Source: an uncultured Muribaculaceae bacterium | GTDB lineage: Bacteria > Bacteroidota > Bacteroidia > Bacteroidales > Muribaculaceae | Reading direction: 5' to 3' | NCBI GenBank assembly: GCA_947628305.1 | Contig: CANQZG010000005.1 | Location: forward strand, 124,001-188,000 | Length of the DNA: 64,000 bases | Shown here: in pieces, positions 48,800-58,697 of the stretch | Position numbering within the stretch: the stretch's first letter is position 1 | How the letters are laid out: the number at the start of each line of letters is the position of its first letter | Notes under the pieces: model-generated | The model's database searches: none | What the model saw: the letters and a program-made list of their open reading frames with translations, nothing else | What the model was told of the DNA's origin: nothing | Position numbers and translations under genes: made by a program

Positions 48800-49729
48800 T
48801 CAGCCGAACAGCGAGGTCGAGAGGTAACGGTCGCCTGTGTCGGGGAGCAGGACGACGATGCGTTTGCAGCGGTTCTCGGGTCGTTTCGCGACCATAGTGG
48901 CGACAGCGAGAGCCGCGCCTGACGAGATTCCGCACAACAGACCCTCGGTCGTAGCCAGATGACGCGCCGCCTGCATGGCGTCATCACCCGACACCTCGAC
49001 CACCTCGTCGACAACGGCAGCATCGTAGGTCGCGGGCACGAACCCGGCCCCGATTCCCTGGATATTGTGTGAACCCGAATATCCACACGAAAGCACGGGA
49101 GAATCGGACGGCTCGACGGCGACTACCCTAACATCGGGATTACGGCTTTTGAGATAACGGCCTACACCTGTCACTGTGCCCCCGGTGCCTACTCCGGCAA
49201 CAAATATATCGACCTGCCCGTTGGTGTCACTCCATATCTCCGGGCCGGTGGACATCGTGTGCGCATCAGGGTTAGCCTGATTGACAAATTGTCCCAATAT
49301 TATCGAACCGGGTATGGAGTTACGCAATTGCTCTGCCTCGGCAATCGCCCCTTTCATTCCCTGTGCGCCGGGGGTCAGCACCAGTTCAGCACCGTATGCG
49401 GCCAACAGCTTACGTCGTTCCTCGCTCATAGTCTCCGGCATGGTCAATATCAGCCGGTAACCGCGCACGGCCGATACAAGTGCGAGACCTATGCCGGTGT
49501 TACCGCTTGTCGGCTCGATGATTGTGCCACCCGGTTTCAACAGGCCACGTCGCTCGGCATCATCAATCATGGCAAGGGCGATGCGGTCCTTGACGCTTCC
49601 ACCGGGATTGAGATATTCCAGTTTGGCGATTATGTGGGCCTGTACATCAAATTTTTTCTCGTAATTGTTGAGTTCAAGCAACGGAGTGTTGCCGATAAGG
49701 TCGGTAAGTTGTCGCGCGATACGTTCCAT
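48800..49729 (-). CDS. cysK: Cysteine synthase A (O-acetylserine sulfhydrylase)
   Basis: 309 residues. Makes cysteine from O-acetylserine and sulfide with PLP. Lys47 in [10 protein letters not shown] forms the Schiff base, TSGNTG (74-79) binds substrate, [16 protein letters not shown] holds the PLP phosphate, and [11 protein letters not shown] and GISSGAA are usual. Full length. It is the last gene of the leftward run from the helicase; REP-like elements follow. Confidence 0.97.
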   Translation of the reverse strand: MERIARQLTDLIGNTPLLELNNYEKKFDVQAHIIAKLEYLNPGGSVKDRIALAMIDDAERRGLLKPGGTIIEPTSGNTGIGLALVSAVRGYRLILTMPETMSEERRKLLAAYGAELVLTPGAQGMKGAIAEAEQLRNSIPGSIILGQFVNQANPDAHTMSTGPEIWSDTNGQVDIFVAGVGTGGTVTGVGRYLKSRNPDVRVVAVEPSDSPVLSCGYSGSHNIQGIGAGFVPATYDAAVVDEVVEVSGDDAMQAARHLATTEGLLCGISSGAALAVATMVAKRPENRCKRIVVLLPDTGDRYLSTSLFG

Positions 49730-49742
49730 GATGAATTTAATT

Positions 49743-49866
49743 AGGGTTTAGGAATGATGAATTAGGAATTGGCGAATATAGCATTTTTCTCTATAACAAC
49801 CAATTCGACAAAAAGTTCATCGGCGTGTCATCAATGTTGCGGCGATGCGCCAACATGCGCGTCCAA
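49743..49866. repeat. Host copy of the GGAATTA-type repeat plus a REP-like half element
   Basis: TTTAGGAATGATGAATTAGG then AATTGG at about 49747-49772 is the same repeat family as in the phage late operon but in the opposite sense to the flanking genes. GATGCGCCAACATGCGCGTCC at 49844-49864 resembles one arm of the 1609 element. Lies between cysK and radC; no gene. Confidence 0.65.
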
Positions 49867-49871
49867 CAAGG

Positions 49872-50576
49872 CTACAGGCGCCCTTGGTCACGATAGGAAT
49901 AGAATGTATCACCCGCCACGATGACGTGGTCGAGAAGGACGATGTCGAGCGTCGCCCCAGCCGTGCGGATACGCTCGGTTATGCCGTCGTCCTGTCCCGA
50001 TGGCCTATTGTTTCCTGAGGGATGATTGTGCACGACAATGATGCGGGTGCACTCATCGCGCAATACACGGCTGAACAACAGCGGGATATCAATGACAGTA
50101 CTTGACAAGCCTCCCTGACTCAAACGGCTCATCGACTTCACGCGGTTACCACGCGTCAGATGTAGAACCCAAAATTCCTCATGTGGTAACATTTCAAGGC
50201 GGTTGCGCATCAGTGTGTACACATCGTTGCTCGACATAATCAAGGGGTCGCGCACGGCCTTCTCGTCCCGTACCCTTAACCCTAGTTGGATGGCCGCTGC
50301 AAGTGTGACAGCCTTGACAGGACCAAGTCCCTTGTAACGGGCGCACAGTTCCTTGACAGGCACACGTGCAAGCCGTTGAAGCGAGTTGTCAAAATCCCGC
50401 AAAATCCGACGGGACAGTTCAACGACCGACATCCCCGGGAATCCCGACCCGAGTATAATGGCAATCAACTCGGCATCGGCCAAGGTCTCCACCCCGTTTT
50501 TCAACGCCTTTTCACGGGGACGGTCATCCTCGTTCATCTCGGCCACACGCAGTGTCTCAAATGCAGGTTTATCCAT
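49872..50576 (-). CDS. radC: RadC family JAB-domain protein
   Basis: 234 residues. The N-terminal helix-hairpin-helix part (GVETLADAELIAIILGSGFP, LCARYKGLGPVKAVTLAAA) is followed by the JAMM-like metal site with HNHPSG (about residue 184) and DHVIVAGDTFYSYRDQ. The name RadC is historic and a DNA repair role is doubtful. Ends the GT2-nspC-helicase leftward cluster, starting 9 bp after the glycosyltransferase stop. Confidence 0.93.
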   Translation of the reverse strand: MDKPAFETLRVAEMNEDDRPREKALKNGVETLADAELIAIILGSGFPGMSVVELSRRILRDFDNSLQRLARVPVKELCARYKGLGPVKAVTLAAAIQLGLRVRDEKAVRDPLIMSSNDVYTLMRNRLEMLPHEEFWVLHLTRGNRVKSMSRLSQGGLSSTVIDIPLLFSRVLRDECTRIIVVHNHPSGNNRPSGQDDGITERIRTAGATLDIVLLDHVIVAGDTFYSYRDQGRL

Positions 50577-50585
50577 ATCGTCCTG

Positions 50586-51584
50586 TTATTTACCTTTGCG
50601 TATCTCGATTTCCTCGTCAATGTTCCGTCCCCTGCGCAATAAAATCTTCAAGAAGAACGCCTTGATAAAGCCACACCCATACCCCCCAAGCTGAATCACA
50701 CTCGCGGGAACAGCCTTGGCGGCAATTGCCAAGGAACGTGTCGACATCAACGCCCCGATGAACACGGCGAGAAGATACAGTCCGAGAGGCAACAGAAACC
50801 ACGGCGAAACGACCATCCCAAGCACAAGAAGCACGACCGCCCCGATTACAGCCAACGCCGGGAGGGTGTGGACTATCTTAAGCGAATCGGGATAAAGCAG
50901 CTTAAGCGTGATACGTGACATCCCGAACACATAGACCTGGCGCAGGAACTTGCGGAAATCGACACGGCGTTTGTGATAGACAAACGCCTCGCGAATCAAC
51001 CCGATTGAAAACCCGGCCTGACGCACACGCGTGGACATGTCTATATCCTCGGAAAACATCTCGCGGAAACCGCCCACCCGGTCATATACCTGACGTGAAT
51101 AACCCATATTGAACGACCTCGGGACAAATTTCTCAAGCTGCATTTTACCACCACGTATCCCTCCTGTAGTGAGGAAAGAGGTCATCGAATAGTTGATTGC
51201 CTTCTGTGTATCGGTGAACGAGTCATGCGCCGCGTCAGGACCTCCGAAACAATCAAGCGGACGTGCATCAAGTGACACTGACAACACCTTGAAATAATCG
51301 TGAGGAATCACGCAATCGCTGTCAAAGAACACAAAATAGTCACCCGTGGCTCGTTCGAGTCCATAGTTGCGGGCAATCGAACGACCCTCGTTGTCCTTGT
51401 AATAATACCTCACGTCCACCTTGTCAGCGAATTTCATCACCGTATCACGGCAAGGTTCGGTCGAGCCGTCCTCGACAATAATCACCTCAAAATCGCGGCA
51501 TGTCTGCCCAGCAAGGCTCTCAAGAAGGTCATTGACCTCGTCAACACGGTTATAAACCGGCACTATAACTGAAAATCTCGGCAT
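50586..51584 (-). CDS. Glycosyltransferase family 2
   Basis: 332 residues. N-terminal GT-A domain: RFSVIVPVYNRVDEVNDLLE, VIIVEDGSTEPC, metal-binding DSD in YFVFFDSDCVIPHDYF, and EMFSEDIDMSTRVRQAGF for the acceptor loop. Two or three C-terminal membrane helices (ALAVIGAVVLLVLGMVVSPW, FLLPLGLYLLAVFIGAL) anchor it in the membrane. Acceptor unknown. Next to nspC with 12 bp between. Confidence 0.92.
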   Translation of the reverse strand: MPRFSVIVPVYNRVDEVNDLLESLAGQTCRDFEVIIVEDGSTEPCRDTVMKFADKVDVRYYYKDNEGRSIARNYGLERATGDYFVFFDSDCVIPHDYFKVLSVSLDARPLDCFGGPDAAHDSFTDTQKAINYSMTSFLTTGGIRGGKMQLEKFVPRSFNMGYSRQVYDRVGGFREMFSEDIDMSTRVRQAGFSIGLIREAFVYHKRRVDFRKFLRQVYVFGMSRITLKLLYPDSLKIVHTLPALAVIGAVVLLVLGMVVSPWFLLPLGLYLLAVFIGALMSTRSLAIAAKAVPASVIQLGGYGCGFIKAFFLKILLRRGRNIDEEIEIRKGK

Positions 51585-51596
51585 AAATAGAGATTG

Positions 51597-52727
51597 TTAA
51601 TCCATTCGTGACTTGTAATCCTCGTAGGTGAACCGCCGCAGATAACGGCAATCGCCATCAGAATCGCAGAATACAATAGAGGGATGGGATATCCCGTTGA
51701 ACATCGTTGTCTTAACGGTCGTGTAATGGTTCATATCCTCAAGTGTCAGGCGGTCACCCTCGCGTAGCGGTCCCCTGAAATACCAGTCGCCGACATAGTC
51801 CCCGCTAAGGCATGAGTTGCCACCGAGACGGTAGGCGATTGTACCATCCTGTGGCTCGACACTCTCAGTGATTGCCGGCTTGTAGGGCATCTCAAGGCAG
51901 TCGGGCATGTGACAGGCAAACGAGGCATCGATTATGGCAGTCCTGACACCGTGGTTCTCAACCACATCGACAACCGATGTCACAAGGTCACCGGTGCGCC
52001 ATGTAAACGCGCTCCCGGGTTCAAGAATCACCTGTAGCCATGGATAACGCGCCCTGAACCCTTTTAACGTAGATACAAGGAGCTCAATGTCATATCCCTC
52101 GCGTGTCATCAGGTGTCCGCCACCCATATTCAACCATTTCAACCGGGGCAGATATTGACCAAACTGTCGTTCAAACGCCGCCAATACCTTGACAAGGTCA
52201 TCAGCCCCCGATTCACACAGTGCATGGAAATGGAACCCCTCAAGGCCGTCAGGGAAATTACCATCGAGTTGGGAGGCCGTGACACCGAACCGCGAACCGG
52301 GCATCGCCGGATTGTAAAGGTCGGTCTCGATTACCGAGCATTCGGGATTCACCCGCAATCCCGGCGATACATCGTAATATTTCAACACATCCTTGAACCG
52401 GGCGAACTGCGAAAGGGTATTGAATGTCAGGTGGGTTGAAAGCGATGCGTATTCATGAATCGTATCGGCGGTATAGGCCGGACAATAACTGTGGGCCTCC
52501 CCTCCGAGGGTCTCTTTCCCGAGACGCAATTCATTGAGGGAACTCGCCGTGAAGTCGCGGTTATATTTAGATACTACAGGAAACGTCCGCCACAGGGCGT
52601 TGGCCTTGAACGCCATTATGACATTGACCCCTGCACGACGCTCAACCTCGTTTATCAGTTCAAGGTTTCGGCGCAGACGTTCCTCATACACAATATAATA
52701 GGGTGTCGGTATATCTTGCTGTCTCAT
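51597..52727 (-). CDS. nspC: Carboxynorspermidine/carboxyspermidine decarboxylase
   Basis: 376 residues. PLP-dependent fold III decarboxylase that completes polyamine synthesis (carboxyspermidine to spermidine in gut Bacteroidetes). PLP Lys41 in VIMAFKANAL, GFHFHALCES, LNMGGGHLMT, LEPGSAFTW, the catalytic CHMPDCLEMPY and GNSCLSGDYVGDW are visible. Length is normal. The partner dehydrogenase is not in the window. Its start overlaps the helicase stop by 4 bp. Confidence 0.95.
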   Translation of the reverse strand: MRQQDIPTPYYIVYEERLRRNLELINEVERRAGVNVIMAFKANALWRTFPVVSKYNRDFTASSLNELRLGKETLGGEAHSYCPAYTADTIHEYASLSTHLTFNTLSQFARFKDVLKYYDVSPGLRVNPECSVIETDLYNPAMPGSRFGVTASQLDGNFPDGLEGFHFHALCESGADDLVKVLAAFERQFGQYLPRLKWLNMGGGHLMTREGYDIELLVSTLKGFRARYPWLQVILEPGSAFTWRTGDLVTSVVDVVENHGVRTAIIDASFACHMPDCLEMPYKPAITESVEPQDGTIAYRLGGNSCLSGDYVGDWYFRGPLREGDRLTLEDMNHYTTVKTTMFNGISHPSIVFCDSDGDCRYLRRFTYEDYKSRMD

Positions 52728-55042
52728 GAAATGATTTTAAAACGTGCGAATTTCAGCAACAGCACCTTGTTGCCGGTATTGTCAAAATCGACGACAAGCC
52801 GTGTGTCGGTCATCGATGTATCAATCTTCATGACTGTTCCTTCCCCGAAAGTCTTGTGGGCGATTCTCATTCCAGGCCGCAACTCGCCTGACGAGTGTAA
52901 CGAGCCGTCATCGGATGTCGTCCGGGACTCCGTGACACGCGCCCCCGACTGCAACGACCGCCAGTTTCCCTGACGCGATGGGGAAGTATCACGTCTACGC
53001 GACTGCGCCATCGCCGCACGGTATCGGTCCACCGGGTTAGCCATGACCGGGGCGGAAGCCGGGATGTCAGCTCCCGCACTCAACTTAAGGTTCGCCTCGC
53101 CGATGTCCCTGATAAACCGCGAGGGGGAGCACATCGCCGTCTGGCCATTGCGGAAACGCGATGACGCATAACTCATCATGCAGAAACTCTTGGCGCGTGT
53201 AATCGCCACATAGAGCAACCGCCGTTCCTCCTCGATTTCGCTAAGCGAGCCACTGCTCATGGCCGACGGAAACAGTTCCTCCTCGACACCAACGATAAAT
53301 ACATTTTTGAATTCCAACCCCTTGGCAGCGTGGACGGTCATCAGCGTGACACGTTCGTCCCCGGCATCATCGTCGCTGTCCTGGTCAGTGAGAAGCGATA
53401 TACGCCCAAGATACGCGCTCAATGACACATCATCGACCCCCTCCTCGACCTGTTGTTCGACAAACTCCTTGACACCTGAAAGAAGTTCCTGAAGGTTTTC
53501 CTGCTTGGAAATGTTCTCAGGCGTGGAATCAGACATGAACATAGTCAACATCCCGGTCTTCAATATGATGAGCGACGCAGTCTCGAATGCGTCATGCCCT
53601 TCACGGTCGTAGGCTGAGAACCCGGCGACAAGGTCTCGGAAACCTTTCAGCTTGCGCGCCGTCCCGGCGTTCACGCCCACATCGAGGGTGTCTATGTCAA
53701 CGAGCACCGACCATAGGCTACGACCATTGTCGAGCGCAAACCGAGTCAACTTTCCGAGAGTCGTCTCCCCTATCCCACGTCCGGGAAAATTGATGACACG
53801 ACGCAATGCCTCGTCATCATCGGGGTTCACTGTCAGACGGAAATAGGCAATTGCATCCTTCACCTCCTTGCGCTGATAGAACGACAATCCACCATAGATA
53901 CGATAGGAAATATTGCGTTTCCTCAACGATTCCTCGAGGATACGGCTCTGCGCATTAGTCCTGTAAAGGATAGCAAACTCGCTGTAAGGGTCATCGTTGC
54001 GTATTTTCAACTGCGAGATGCGATTGGCGACCAAGAATGCCTCCTCATAATCACTGTAAGCCTGTACAACCTCGACCGGACGTCCACCCTCCTTGCGGGA
54101 GAACACCTCCTTGGGAATCTGCATGGTGTTCTTGGCAATCAATGCGTTGGCCGCATCGATGATACGCTGGGTCGAGCGATAGTTTTCCTCAAGTTTGAAC
54201 GTCTTTAATGTCGGATAAGCATTCTTGAGATTAAGGATGTTGCGTATATTGGCACCACGGAACGAATATATGCTCTGCGCGTCATCGCCCACGACACACA
54301 GGTCACCCACATCCTTGGTAAGTCCCGATACAATCAGGTGTTGCGCAAAGTTAGTGTCCTGATATTCGTCGACAAGCACATATCGAAAAAACTCGCGGTA
54401 GTGATGCAATATATCGGTATTATCCTTAAAAAGGATATTTGTGTAATACAGCAAATCGTCAAAATCCATCGCCCCGGCTACAAAACAGCGTTGCCGGTAG
54501 TTGCGGTAGATTTCGTGCAGCAGCGGTCGCTTCGCCCGGGCATCAGCCTCCATCATGTCCCGTGTCATGGCATAGTCATCCGGGGAAATCAACGCGTTCT
54601 TGGCCATTGAAATCGCCGAGGCCACGACCGTAGGCTTATATACCTTGTCATCCAGTCCCATGTCACGTATGATTGTCTTCAGCAATGACTTGGAATCGGA
54701 GGCATCATAGATGGTAAAATTGCTGCGGTAACCGATACGCTCGGCGTTCTGTCGCAGGATGCGTGCGAATATCGAGTGGAACGTCCCCATCCACAGCTTG
54801 GACGCTGTGGACGCCCCCACCAACGCCTCGATGCGCTCCCTCATCTCGCGGGCAGCCTTGTTGGTGAAAGTCAGCGCAAGAATGCGCCACGGCTCATAAC
54901 CGAGACGTAGTAGATGCACGATTTTATAGGTGAGGACTCGCGTCTTTCCCGACCCTGCGCCGGCAATAACGAGCGAAGGGCCGTCGGTGTACAGCACCGC
55001 GGCCTGTTGTTGCGGATTCAGTTGAGAAATATAATCTTCCAT
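52724..55042 (-). CDS. ATP-dependent DNA helicase, UvrD/PcrA family
   Basis: 772 residues from the ATG at 55042 (MEDYISQLNPQQQAAV), the usual start; the longer frame is rejected. SF1A motifs: Q motif LNPQQQAAV, Walker A AGAGSGKTR (27-34), LTFTNKAAREMRER (Ia), VDEYQDTN (II, about 228), GDDAQSIYSFRGA (III), LEENYRSTQ (IV), TVHAAKGLEF (V) and VAITRAK (VI). The C-terminal 70 residues are a PcrA-type Tudor-like tail (MRIAHKTFGEGTVM). 3'-5' unwinding in repair and recombination. Confidence 0.96.
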   Translation of the reverse strand: MEDYISQLNPQQQAAVLYTDGPSLVIAGAGSGKTRVLTYKIVHLLRLGYEPWRILALTFTNKAAREMRERIEALVGASTASKLWMGTFHSIFARILRQNAERIGYRSNFTIYDASDSKSLLKTIIRDMGLDDKVYKPTVVASAISMAKNALISPDDYAMTRDMMEADARAKRPLLHEIYRNYRQRCFVAGAMDFDDLLYYTNILFKDNTDILHHYREFFRYVLVDEYQDTNFAQHLIVSGLTKDVGDLCVVGDDAQSIYSFRGANIRNILNLKNAYPTLKTFKLEENYRSTQRIIDAANALIAKNTMQIPKEVFSRKEGGRPVEVVQAYSDYEEAFLVANRISQLKIRNDDPYSEFAILYRTNAQSRILEESLRKRNISYRIYGGLSFYQRKEVKDAIAYFRLTVNPDDDEALRRVINFPGRGIGETTLGKLTRFALDNGRSLWSVLVDIDTLDVGVNAGTARKLKGFRDLVAGFSAYDREGHDAFETASLIILKTGMLTMFMSDSTPENISKQENLQELLSGVKEFVEQQVEEGVDDVSLSAYLGRISLLTDQDSDDDAGDERVTLMTVHAAKGLEFKNVFIVGVEEELFPSAMSSGSLSEIEEERRLLYVAITRAKSFCMMSYASSRFRNGQTAMCSPSRFIRDIGEANLKLSAGADIPASAPVMANPVDRYRAAMAQSRRRDTSPSRQGNWRSLQSGARVTESRTTSDDGSLHSSGELRPGMRIAHKTFGEGTVMKIDTSMTDTRLVVDFDNTGNKVLLLKFARFKIIS

Positions 55043-55120
55043 CAGAGAAACGGCAAGCGTCACACGCCCGCCTATGCAAAGATACTTCTTTTTCCCGACA
55101 CCACCGAGACGGCAGGACAT

Positions 55121-55157
55121 AAAAAAAGCCGGCCAACCCCTTGGGGCCTGTCGGCTT
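55121..55157 (-). terminator. Terminator of the small lipoprotein gene
   Basis: Minus strand: AAGCCGACAGGCCCC, AA, GGGGTTGGCCGGCTT, then a run of T. The outer six and inner four pairs are perfect with a mismatch bulge between. It lies 33 bp behind the lipoprotein stop. Confidence 0.78.
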
Positions 55158-55190
55158 ATGCTTTGTCGTTAGTGTCTATTATAGCACTAA

Positions 55191-55394
55191 TTACTTAGCA
55201 ACGCTGTCAGTTGCAGCAGAGTCAGCAGGAGCAGCAGCAAGGCTGTCAACAACAACTTCTTCAACAACAGTTTCTTCGATAACTGCAGAATCAGCAGCTA
55301 CAGAATCAGTAGCGGCAGCAGCCTTGTCAGAAGAACCGCAAGAGAACAAAGATGCGCTGAAAGCGACAGCGAGCAATAAAACTAACTTTTTCAT
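55191..55394 (-). CDS. Small low-complexity lipoprotein
   Basis: 67 residues from the ATG at 55394 (MKKLVLLLAVAFSASLFSCG), a lipoprotein signal with lipobox Cys in LFSCGSSDK. The mature part is built almost only of Ala, Asp, Ser, Val, Glu and Thr (TDSVAADSAVIEETVVEEVV). Such acidic small lipoproteins are abundant in Bacteroidales; function unknown. It has a strong promoter and terminator of its own, pointing to high expression. Confidence 0.85.
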   Translation of the reverse strand: MKKLVLLLAVAFSASLFSCGSSDKAAAATDSVAADSAVIEETVVEEVVVDSLAAAPADSAATDSVAK

Positions 55395-55444
55395 TTTCTT
55401 TTTAATTAAATAATAAAACAATTTTTTTAGCTTCAAAAACGACA

Positions 55445-55475
55445 CAAAGGTAATACAAAAGATTAATATACCAAA
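55445..55475 (-). promoter_or_regulatory. Promoter of the small lipoprotein
   Basis: Minus strand TTTG (55472-55475), 19 nt, TACCTTTG (55445-55452). Leader about 45 nt. Confidence 0.75.
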
Positions 55476-55546
55476 CAAAAATTATGATTTTTTTTGCCGT
55501 CTTTTTCGTTTTATTGAAAATTTCATAAAAAATGTAGTTAAAACGG

Positions 55547-57265
55547 CTATTTTTTAACGTTTGGAGTCCACTTTTGCTCATTTTCGGCGATTTTGTTAGC
55601 GACTTCAACCGCCTTGGTGATATGGTCACATATATGGTCGCCCACCATGATTTTGTCAATGCCTGCGGCATCAAGGTCATGGCGCACTCCGGGATTCACC
55701 CCCGACAGGACAATGTGTATGCCCTCCTTATGAGCCGAATGTATCAGTATTTCAAGGTTATGGATACCTGTGGAATCGATGAAAGGCACTTTGCGCATAC
55801 GTATTATACGCACCACCGGCCTATCGACCATCGATGTACGCATCAGTTCATCAAACTTCGTCGCCACACCGAAGAAGAACGGCCCGTCGATTTCATACAC
55901 CTCGACACCCCGCGCCACGTTAAGCACCTCGTGGGTCGAGACCTCCGACCCCTCGGCCACATCGAGTTTGTCGGAATAGACCTTGATTGCGGTGTTCTCC
56001 ATCACACGGCGAAGGAAAAGGATAATCGCAAGGAGCAACCCGATTTCTATCGCAATAGTGAGGTCAAACACCACGGTCAGGAGGAAAGTGACTACGAGCA
56101 CCGATATATCGCTCTTGGGGTTATGGAAAATCGCCAGCACCGTGCGCCACCCGCTCATGTTATAGGCCACCACAATGAGCACGGCGGCGAGACACGCCAT
56201 CGGCACAAGATTAATCAGCGGCATGAGGAAAAGGAATATCAAAGAGAGCACACAGGCGTGGATAATTCCCGCCACAGGGGTACGGCCTCCGTTGGTTATA
56301 TTGGTCATGGTGCGTGCAATCGCCCCCGTGACAGGGATTCCGCCGAAAAATGGCACCGTTATGTTGGCAATCCCCTGCCCTATCAGTTCGGTGTTGGAAC
56401 GAGTGTGGGAGCCGGTGACACCATCGGCCACCGTTGCCGACAACAATGACTCGATTGCTCCGAGAATGGCGATTGTGAACGCCGACGGCAACAGGCGGTT
56501 GATAGTCGCCATGTTCAGTTCAAAACCATGGGGCTCGGGGATGTCGGTCGACAGTTTGCCAAAACGGCGTCCGATTGTCTCCACGTCAAATTCAGGCATC
56601 ACCGATTTAATAAAATATACCACAGCGGTCACAATTATAATGGCGATGAGCGCACCGGGCAGACGCTTGGAAATCTTAGGCGTCACGATTATAATCATGA
56701 GCGACACAAGGCCGACCACAAGCGTCGGCCAGTCAATCCGGGACAGATTGGAGAAATACACACCCCACTTTGGGATGAACTCGCTCGGCACTCCCGTCAG
56801 GCCGAGACCAAGGAAATCGTTAATCTGTGTCGAGAAGATTGTCAGCGCGATACCGGCCGTGAAACCAACGACAATGGGATAAGGGATGAACTTAATTACC
56901 GTCCCAAGGTGGAACAACCCGAGCAACACAAGGATGAGACCGGCCATGAACGTGGCAATCGCGAGTCCCTGCAATCCGAATGTCGCTATAATATTATATA
57001 CTATCACGATGAACGCACCGGTCGGGCCACCTATCTGGACTGAATTACCACCGAATGCCGACACCATGAAACCACCGATTATGGCAGTGACAAGACCCAC
57101 TGTAGGACTCACCCCGCTCGCGATACCGAATGCGATTGCTAACGGCAACGCCACTATACCGACTACAATCCCTGCGATTAAATCAGCCTTGAATTTCCCG
57201 AATGAGTAATGACGTAAAGCGTCAAGCAACTTCGGCCTGAAATCAATTGTACCTGAAAATGTCAT
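55547..57265 (-). CDS. SulP family anion transporter with STAS domain
   Basis: 572 residues. SLC26/SulP carriers move sulfate, bicarbonate or other anions. The core has DLIAGIVVGIVALPLAIAFG, GGNSVQIGGPTGAFIVIVYN, GFTAGIALTIFSTQINDF and RTMTNITNGGRTPVAGIIHA in about 12-14 membrane spans. A C-terminal STAS domain starts near residue 440 (EVYEIDGPFFFGVATKF) and has the conserved MRKVPFIDSTGIHNLE. Bacteroidetes members are often bicarbonate/Na+-linked, but the substrate is not evident here. Confidence 0.94.
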   Translation of the reverse strand: MTFSGTIDFRPKLLDALRHYSFGKFKADLIAGIVVGIVALPLAIAFGIASGVSPTVGLVTAIIGGFMVSAFGGNSVQIGGPTGAFIVIVYNIIATFGLQGLAIATFMAGLILVLLGLFHLGTVIKFIPYPIVVGFTAGIALTIFSTQINDFLGLGLTGVPSEFIPKWGVYFSNLSRIDWPTLVVGLVSLMIIIVTPKISKRLPGALIAIIIVTAVVYFIKSVMPEFDVETIGRRFGKLSTDIPEPHGFELNMATINRLLPSAFTIAILGAIESLLSATVADGVTGSHTRSNTELIGQGIANITVPFFGGIPVTGAIARTMTNITNGGRTPVAGIIHACVLSLIFLFLMPLINLVPMACLAAVLIVVAYNMSGWRTVLAIFHNPKSDISVLVVTFLLTVVFDLTIAIEIGLLLAIILFLRRVMENTAIKVYSDKLDVAEGSEVSTHEVLNVARGVEVYEIDGPFFFGVATKFDELMRTSMVDRPVVRIIRMRKVPFIDSTGIHNLEILIHSAHKEGIHIVLSGVNPGVRHDLDAAGIDKIMVGDHICDHITKAVEVANKIAENEQKWTPNVKK

Positions 57266-57324
57266 ATATACTATATATAATGTGTAATTGCGTCTCCACC
57301 TACGCGACTCTCATAAACAGGCCA

Positions 57325-57332
57325 CAAAGTTA
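57325..57332 (-). promoter_or_regulatory. -7 box of the SulP gene
   Basis: TAACTTTG on the minus strand, about 60 bp upstream of the SulP start; -33 not clear. Confidence 0.45.
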
Positions 57333-57377
57333 CAAAATTTTATGCTTCACAACACTATTTTGCAACAGAAATACACT

Positions 57378-57968
57378 TCAGAACTCGAAGCCGAGACGGA
57401 TGGTCGGCTTGACATGCGTCCCTGCCCTCCGATACCAGTCCCCAAGGGTGATTCCTCCCTCGGGGAGATAGACATGTTCACGGTAATACTGACGTGTCCC
57501 ATACAGACTCATGCCCAAGCCGAGGTTTAGCGCCACGCGCCGTCCCCAGTCAAAGCGATATCCCACTGTTGGCGAAAAATAGACACCGCCTCCGTCAGAG
57601 CAATTCGCACCGAGACGAACCGAAAAGAACGGTGTGAACCATCCCCATTTGTGGTCTGTCCGTGCCTCGACAAATACGGGGATAATAAATTTATCTTGAT
57701 TCCGTTCGTTCTCATACTCCTTCCAATCGAGATTGTATTGCACACCGGCACCTAAGCCGACATACAGCCACTTATTAAACTGGTATCCATGAGATGTCGT
57801 ACCCCCCATAAAAATCTCGGAATCCCCACCTTCCCCAATCAAGAAACCCGGGTCAATCACGCAATCGTTGCTCCAATCAACGAACCCGCGGTAGCCACGC
57901 TCCGGCTGACGCGCCATGACCGACATCCCTGAAAACATTATCAATATATAAATTGTGTATCGCTTCAT
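57378..57968 (-). CDS. Putative outer-membrane beta-barrel protein
   Basis: 196 residues. Signal peptide (MKRYTIYILIMFSGMSVMA) and alternating beta strands with aromatic girdles (WLYVGLGAGVQYNL, GWFTPFFSVRLGA, VYFSPTVGYRFDWG, VALNLGLGMSLYG), ending in TIRLGFEF with the C-terminal Phe typical of Bam substrates. Eight strands are likely. Function unknown. Confidence 0.75.
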   Translation of the reverse strand: MKRYTIYILIMFSGMSVMARQPERGYRGFVDWSNDCVIDPGFLIGEGGDSEIFMGGTTSHGYQFNKWLYVGLGAGVQYNLDWKEYENERNQDKFIIPVFVEARTDHKWGWFTPFFSVRLGANCSDGGGVYFSPTVGYRFDWGRRVALNLGLGMSLYGTRQYYREHVYLPEGGITLGDWYRRAGTHVKPTIRLGFEF

Positions 57969-58051
57969 AAATCAGATTTTTTTGCAAAGGTAACCAATCC
58001 CCCAATATAAGACCCTATCAATCAACATCTTTTAGTTTTTTTTCAATTCAT

Positions 58052-58675
58052 TTAGAGTCCTTCAACCTCCTTTTGGAGCAAATCAAGGAAACGGGCGGCA
58101 TGTGCGCCATCCATCTGGGTGTGGTGAAATTGGAAAGACACAGTGAGAGTGGTCTTGAACAGTCCCTTGCGGTATTGCCCCCAAATCATAAACGGGTTAT
58201 TGAACACTCCGCTGTACATACCTACAGCACCATCGATGTCGAACTGCGCCAATGCCGATGTGCCGATTATCATGCTGTCGGTCAGGTCGTGATTCTCGCC
58301 GGTTTCGGCAACTTGTCGCGTGAGACGGAGATAGTCGGCGTTAAAAGCAGCCAAATCATCTGAAAAAGGAATGTCACATGAACTGACCTCTCCTTCGCCG
58401 TTCGCAACAATGGTATTGACAGCAATAGTGTCATATTGAATCAGCTTGTCACCAACAGGCAACATAAAAAACTCTTTGACCCGACTTGCCGCTTTGCCGA
58501 TGCACCAGCACATCAGCATATTGAATTTCAACCCTTTCTTACGACTGACCTTAACGAGCCGCGACACATCGAGCGTCTTGAAGAACGTCACCATCGGCAT
58601 AGGTGCTTTCATCCACATCTCAAATGCGTATGCGCGGCTGGTTTCTCGGGGATTTACTTCTTTCATTTGATTCAT
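58052..58675 (-). CDS. Chloramphenicol acetyltransferase-like (CatA fold) protein
   Basis: 207 residues from 58675 (MNQMKEVNPRETSRAYAFEM); a still shorter start at MKEVN is possible, and the 22 extra upstream codons overlap the YdeI-like gene. The active-site motif FHHTQMDGAH (HHxxxDG) near the C-terminus and the MVTFFKTLDVSRL and NPFMIWGQYRKG segments place it in the type A CAT-like family. Whether it acetylates chloramphenicol or another hydroxyl compound is unknown. Follows the YdeI-like gene by 22 bp. Confidence 0.88.
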   Translation of the reverse strand: MNQMKEVNPRETSRAYAFEMWMKAPMPMVTFFKTLDVSRLVKVSRKKGLKFNMLMCWCIGKAASRVKEFFMLPVGDKLIQYDTIAVNTIVANGEGEVSSCDIPFSDDLAAFNADYLRLTRQVAETGENHDLTDSMIIGTSALAQFDIDGAVGMYSGVFNNPFMIWGQYRKGLFKTTLTVSFQFHHTQMDGAHAARFLDLLQKEVEGL

Positions 58676-58697
58676 ATTAGCATTTGTAGTAAGAGTG

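Noticed and set aside
55043-55120. 26-residue N-terminal extension of the helicase
   Set aside because: The extra residues are not protein-like and the standard family start MEDYISQLNPQQQ begins at 55042.
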